Assembly: GCF_000298175.1 (NCBI RefSeq)
Contig: NZ_BAGZ01000005.1
Coordinates: forward strand, 1-64,000
DNA length: 64,000 nucleotides
Source of the DNA: Austwickia chelonae NBRC 105200
GTDB lineage: Bacteria; Actinomycetota; Actinomycetes; Actinomycetales; Dermatophilaceae
Reading direction: 5' to 3'
This document shows, in pieces, positions 61,974-64,000 of the stretch. The notes beneath the pieces are model-generated. The model was not told the origin of the DNA and made no database searches. It saw only the letters and a program-made list of their open reading frames with translations. A program made the translations under genes and the position numbers. The first letter of the stretch is position 1, and every line of letters begins with the position of its first letter.

Positions 61974-62788
61974 CCTCCCACACACGCGGATTCGACCCCG
62001 CCTTCCTCACCGCAACGACCTCCTCCTTCTCCGCCTTCCTCACCGACCACGCACCCGAACTCCTCCCCACCGCACCGGCCACCCTGCCCACCGACACCCA
62101 GACCCCCCTCCCACACGGCACCACCATCGTCGCCGTCGCCTTCGACGGAGGCGTCGTCATGGCCGGCGACCGCCGGGCCACCAGCGGAAACCTCATCGCC
62201 AACCGCACCATCGACAAAGTCTTCGTCGCCGACGAAAGCTCCCTCGTCGGGATCTCCGGAGTCGCCGGAGTCGCCACCGAAATGGTCGCCCTCTTCCAGG
62301 TCGAACTCGAACACTACGAAAAAATCGAAGGCACACCACTCTCCCTGGAAGGCCGCGCCAACCGCCTGCGCACCATGATCCGAGGAAACCTCCCCCTCGC
62401 CCTGCGCGGACTCGGCGTCGTCCCCCTCTTCGCCGGATACGACGGCCACACCGGCCGCATCTTCAGCTACGACGTCGCCGGCGGATGCTACGAAGAACAC
62501 GACTACGCCGGCGTCGGCTCAGGATCCCTCTTCGCCCGCGGCGCCCTCAAAAAACTCTGGCACCCCACCCTCGACGCCGACACCGCCCTACGCATCGCCG
62601 TCGAAGCCCTCTACGACGCCGCCGACGACGACACCGCCACCGGAGGCCCCGACATCGCCCGACGACTCTGGCCCACCTGCGCACTCGCCGACAACGACGG
62701 CGCCCGCCTCGTCGCCGACAACGACATCGCCGACATCGTCGAAACCCTCGTCGCCGACCGCCGACACAACCCCGGAGGCGCCCGATGA
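61970..62788 (+). CDS. prcB: 20S proteasome beta subunit
   Basis: 272 aa. A 50-residue propeptide ends in PLPHG; autocleavage exposes the catalytic T51 of TTIVAVAFDGGVVMAGDRRA. DGHTGRIFSYDVAGG and GSGSLFARGALK are typical beta-subunit segments. GTG start overlapping pup by 4 nt; the stop overlaps the prcA ATG. Confidence 0.96.
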   Translation: MTSHTRGFDPAFLTATTSSFSAFLTDHAPELLPTAPATLPTDTQTPLPHGTTIVAVAFDGGVVMAGDRRATSGNLIANRTIDKVFVADESSLVGISGVAGVATEMVALFQVELEHYEKIEGTPLSLEGRANRLRTMIRGNLPLALRGLGVVPLFAGYDGHTGRIFSYDVAGGCYEEHDYAGVGSGSLFARGALKKLWHPTLDADTALRIAVEALYDAADDDTATGGPDIARRLWPTCALADNDGARLVADNDIADIVETLVADRRHNPGGAR

Positions 62789-63507
62789 GCATGCCCTTCT
62801 ACGTCTCACCGGAACAACTGACCAAGGACCGTGCCGAATTCGCCCGCAAAGGCATCTCCCGCGGACGCTCCGTCCTCGCCGCCAGCTGCCGGGAAGGCAT
62901 CCTCTTCGTCGCCGAGAACCCCAGCCCCACCCTCCACAAGATCGCCGAGATCCACGACCGCATCGGCTTCGCCGGCGTCGGCAAATACCACGAATTCGAA
63001 ACCCTCCGCGTCGCCGGCGTCCGCTACGCCGACCTGCGCGGCTACGCCTACGACCGCACCGATGTCACCGCACGGGCGCTGGCCGGCACCTACGCCCAGA
63101 CCCTGGGAGCTACCTTCGCCCAGGACTCCAAACCCTTCGAAGTGGAGATCCTCCTCGCCCAGGTCGGCACCGACCCCACCAAGGACGAGATCTACCGCAT
63201 CTCCTACGACGGGTCGGTCCGGGACGAACCCCGCTACGCCGTCTCCGGCGGCGCAGCCGAACGCGTCACCACCGCACTACGCGAACAACTGCACACCGAC
63301 CTACCGATGCACGAAGTCATCGCCGCGGCCTCGACCGCACTGCGCCGCGAGGACATTCCCCCAGCACCCCTCGAGATCGCACTGCTCGACCGCACCCGAC
63401 CCCGCCGAACCTTCCGCAGACTCGACGCCGTCGACCTGCCCGACCTACGACCCCGGTCCACCAACCCCCAGACCCAACACAGCGACCACCGCAGAACCGG
63501 CGACTGA
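62785..63507 (+). CDS. prcA: 20S proteasome alpha subunit
   Basis: 240 aa. N-terminal gate region FYVSPEQLTKDRAEFARKG, then GRSVLAASCREGILFVAENP, KIAEIHDRIGFAGVGKYHEF and the C-terminal PPAPLEIALLDRTRPRRTFR. Lacks a catalytic Thr, as expected. A second Met at 62791 is an alternative start. The last 20 residues are charged and probably disordered. pafA follows after 3 nt. Confidence 0.96.
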   Translation: MSMPFYVSPEQLTKDRAEFARKGISRGRSVLAASCREGILFVAENPSPTLHKIAEIHDRIGFAGVGKYHEFETLRVAGVRYADLRGYAYDRTDVTARALAGTYAQTLGATFAQDSKPFEVEILLAQVGTDPTKDEIYRISYDGSVRDEPRYAVSGGAAERVTTALREQLHTDLPMHEVIAAASTALRREDIPPAPLEIALLDRTRPRRTFRRLDAVDLPDLRPRSTNPQTQHSDHRRTGD

Positions 63508-63510
63508 CCG

Positions 63511-64000
63511 ATGGACCGGCGCATCCTCGGCCTGGAAACCGAATACGGAGTGACCTGTCACACCGAGAAGGACCACCGACCCGGAACCGACGACATCGTC
63601 CGCCACCTCTTCCGCGACATCGTCCGTCGACACCGCAGCAGCAACGTCTTCCTCCGCAACGGCGGCCGCCTCTACCTCGACGTCGGCAACCACCCCGAAT
63701 ACGCCACCGCCGAATGCGACACCCTGCCCGACCTCCTCGCCCACGACCGCGCCGGAATCCTCATCCTCCACGACATGGTCGCGCGCGCGGAGGAACTCAT
63801 GGCCGAGGAATCCCCGGACGTGACGGTCTTCCTCCTCCGGAACAATGTCGATTCCGTCGGCAACTCCTACGGCTGTCATGAGAACTACCTCATCGACCGG
63901 AGCACCGATCTGACGGTGCTGTCCACGGCGCTCACCCCTTTCCTGGTCACCCGTCAGCTGGTCTGCGGAGCCGGGAGGCTCGTCGTCGCACCTGACGGGC
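63511..64000 (+). CDS. pafA: Pup-protein ligase PafA, 3' partial
   Basis: The first 163 residues of PafA, cut by the window end. N-terminal MDRRILGLETEYGVTC, NVFLRNGGRLYLDVGNHPEY, NNVDSVGNSYGCHENYLID and LVTRQLVCGAGRL match the Pup ligase rather than Dop, which has an extra insertion. Ligates deamidated Pup to substrate lysines using ATP. It starts 3 nt after the prcA stop, so it is part of the same operon. Confidence 0.94.
   Translation, partial: MDRRILGLETEYGVTCHTEKDHRPGTDDIVRHLFRDIVRRHRSSNVFLRNGGRLYLDVGNHPEYATAECDTLPDLLAHDRAGILILHDMVARAEELMAEESPDVTVFLLRNNVDSVGNSYGCHENYLIDRSTDLTVLSTALTPFLVTRQLVCGAGRLVVAPDG

Overview
The window is a GC-rich, gene-dense chromosomal segment from an actinomycete. 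This rests on a Pup-proteasome locus (arc, dop, pup, prcB, prcA, pafA), a mycothiol gene (mshC), actinobacterial families (DUF3039, DUF2017, DUF3090, SCO1664-like, DUF3618) and frequent GTG starts. A Micrococcales-type organism is plausible; I cannot name genus or species from sequence alone.

Layout. 1-14941: 5'-partial DEAD-box helicase, YqgE, DUF3039, a second helicase, an Lrp/AsnC regulator, an RDD membrane protein, an OafA-like acyltransferase, a CoA transferase/hydrolase, NAD salvage (pncA-pncB), clpS-DUF2017, murI, rph, rdgB. 14996-20675: an ABC importer (lipoprotein, fused permease, ATPase) beside a histidine kinase/response regulator pair, with a candidate operator before the importer. 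20910-25163: tRNA-Leu, bcp, DUF3618, a GroES-like gene, tdh-kbl and tRNA-Lys. 25164-35700: an accessory zone with AT-richer patches: an orphan gene, a lactococcin-972-type bacteriocin operon whose peptide gene looks frameshifted, a secreted S1 protease, a UvrA2-like protein, and an overlapping pair of unknown genes. 35751-41658: CopC-like protein, a lipoprotein/ATP-grasp/DUF350 operon resembling E. coli yjfMCL, an acidic protein, uppP, corA. 41740-56182: phosphatase, DUF3090, SCO1664-like, mshC, PAC2, metH, HAD phosphatase, RecB-type nuclease, site-2 protease, trmI, arc, PTH2-like. 56278-64000: DUF3054, a PRPP-synthetase-like gene, TetR, esterase, methyltransferase, then dop-pup-prcB-prcA-pafA (pafA runs off the end).

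How the genes work together. Arc unfolds pupylated proteins and feeds the PrcBA core. Dop deamidates the C-terminal Gln of Pup and PafA ligates Pup to substrates. Cytosolic proteolysis is also represented by clpS. Cofactor and redox upkeep is covered by mshC, bcp, pncA/pncB and metH.

Two signals stand out. First, at least 18 start codons lie 6-8 nt after a -10-like hexamer, which indicates leaderless transcription and moves several starts; pncB and clpS appear to fire in opposite directions from overlapping -10 elements. Second, the bacteriocin gene carries the family's N-terminal half in one frame and a matching C-terminal half (Trp, then Tyr-Tyr) in the +1 frame.
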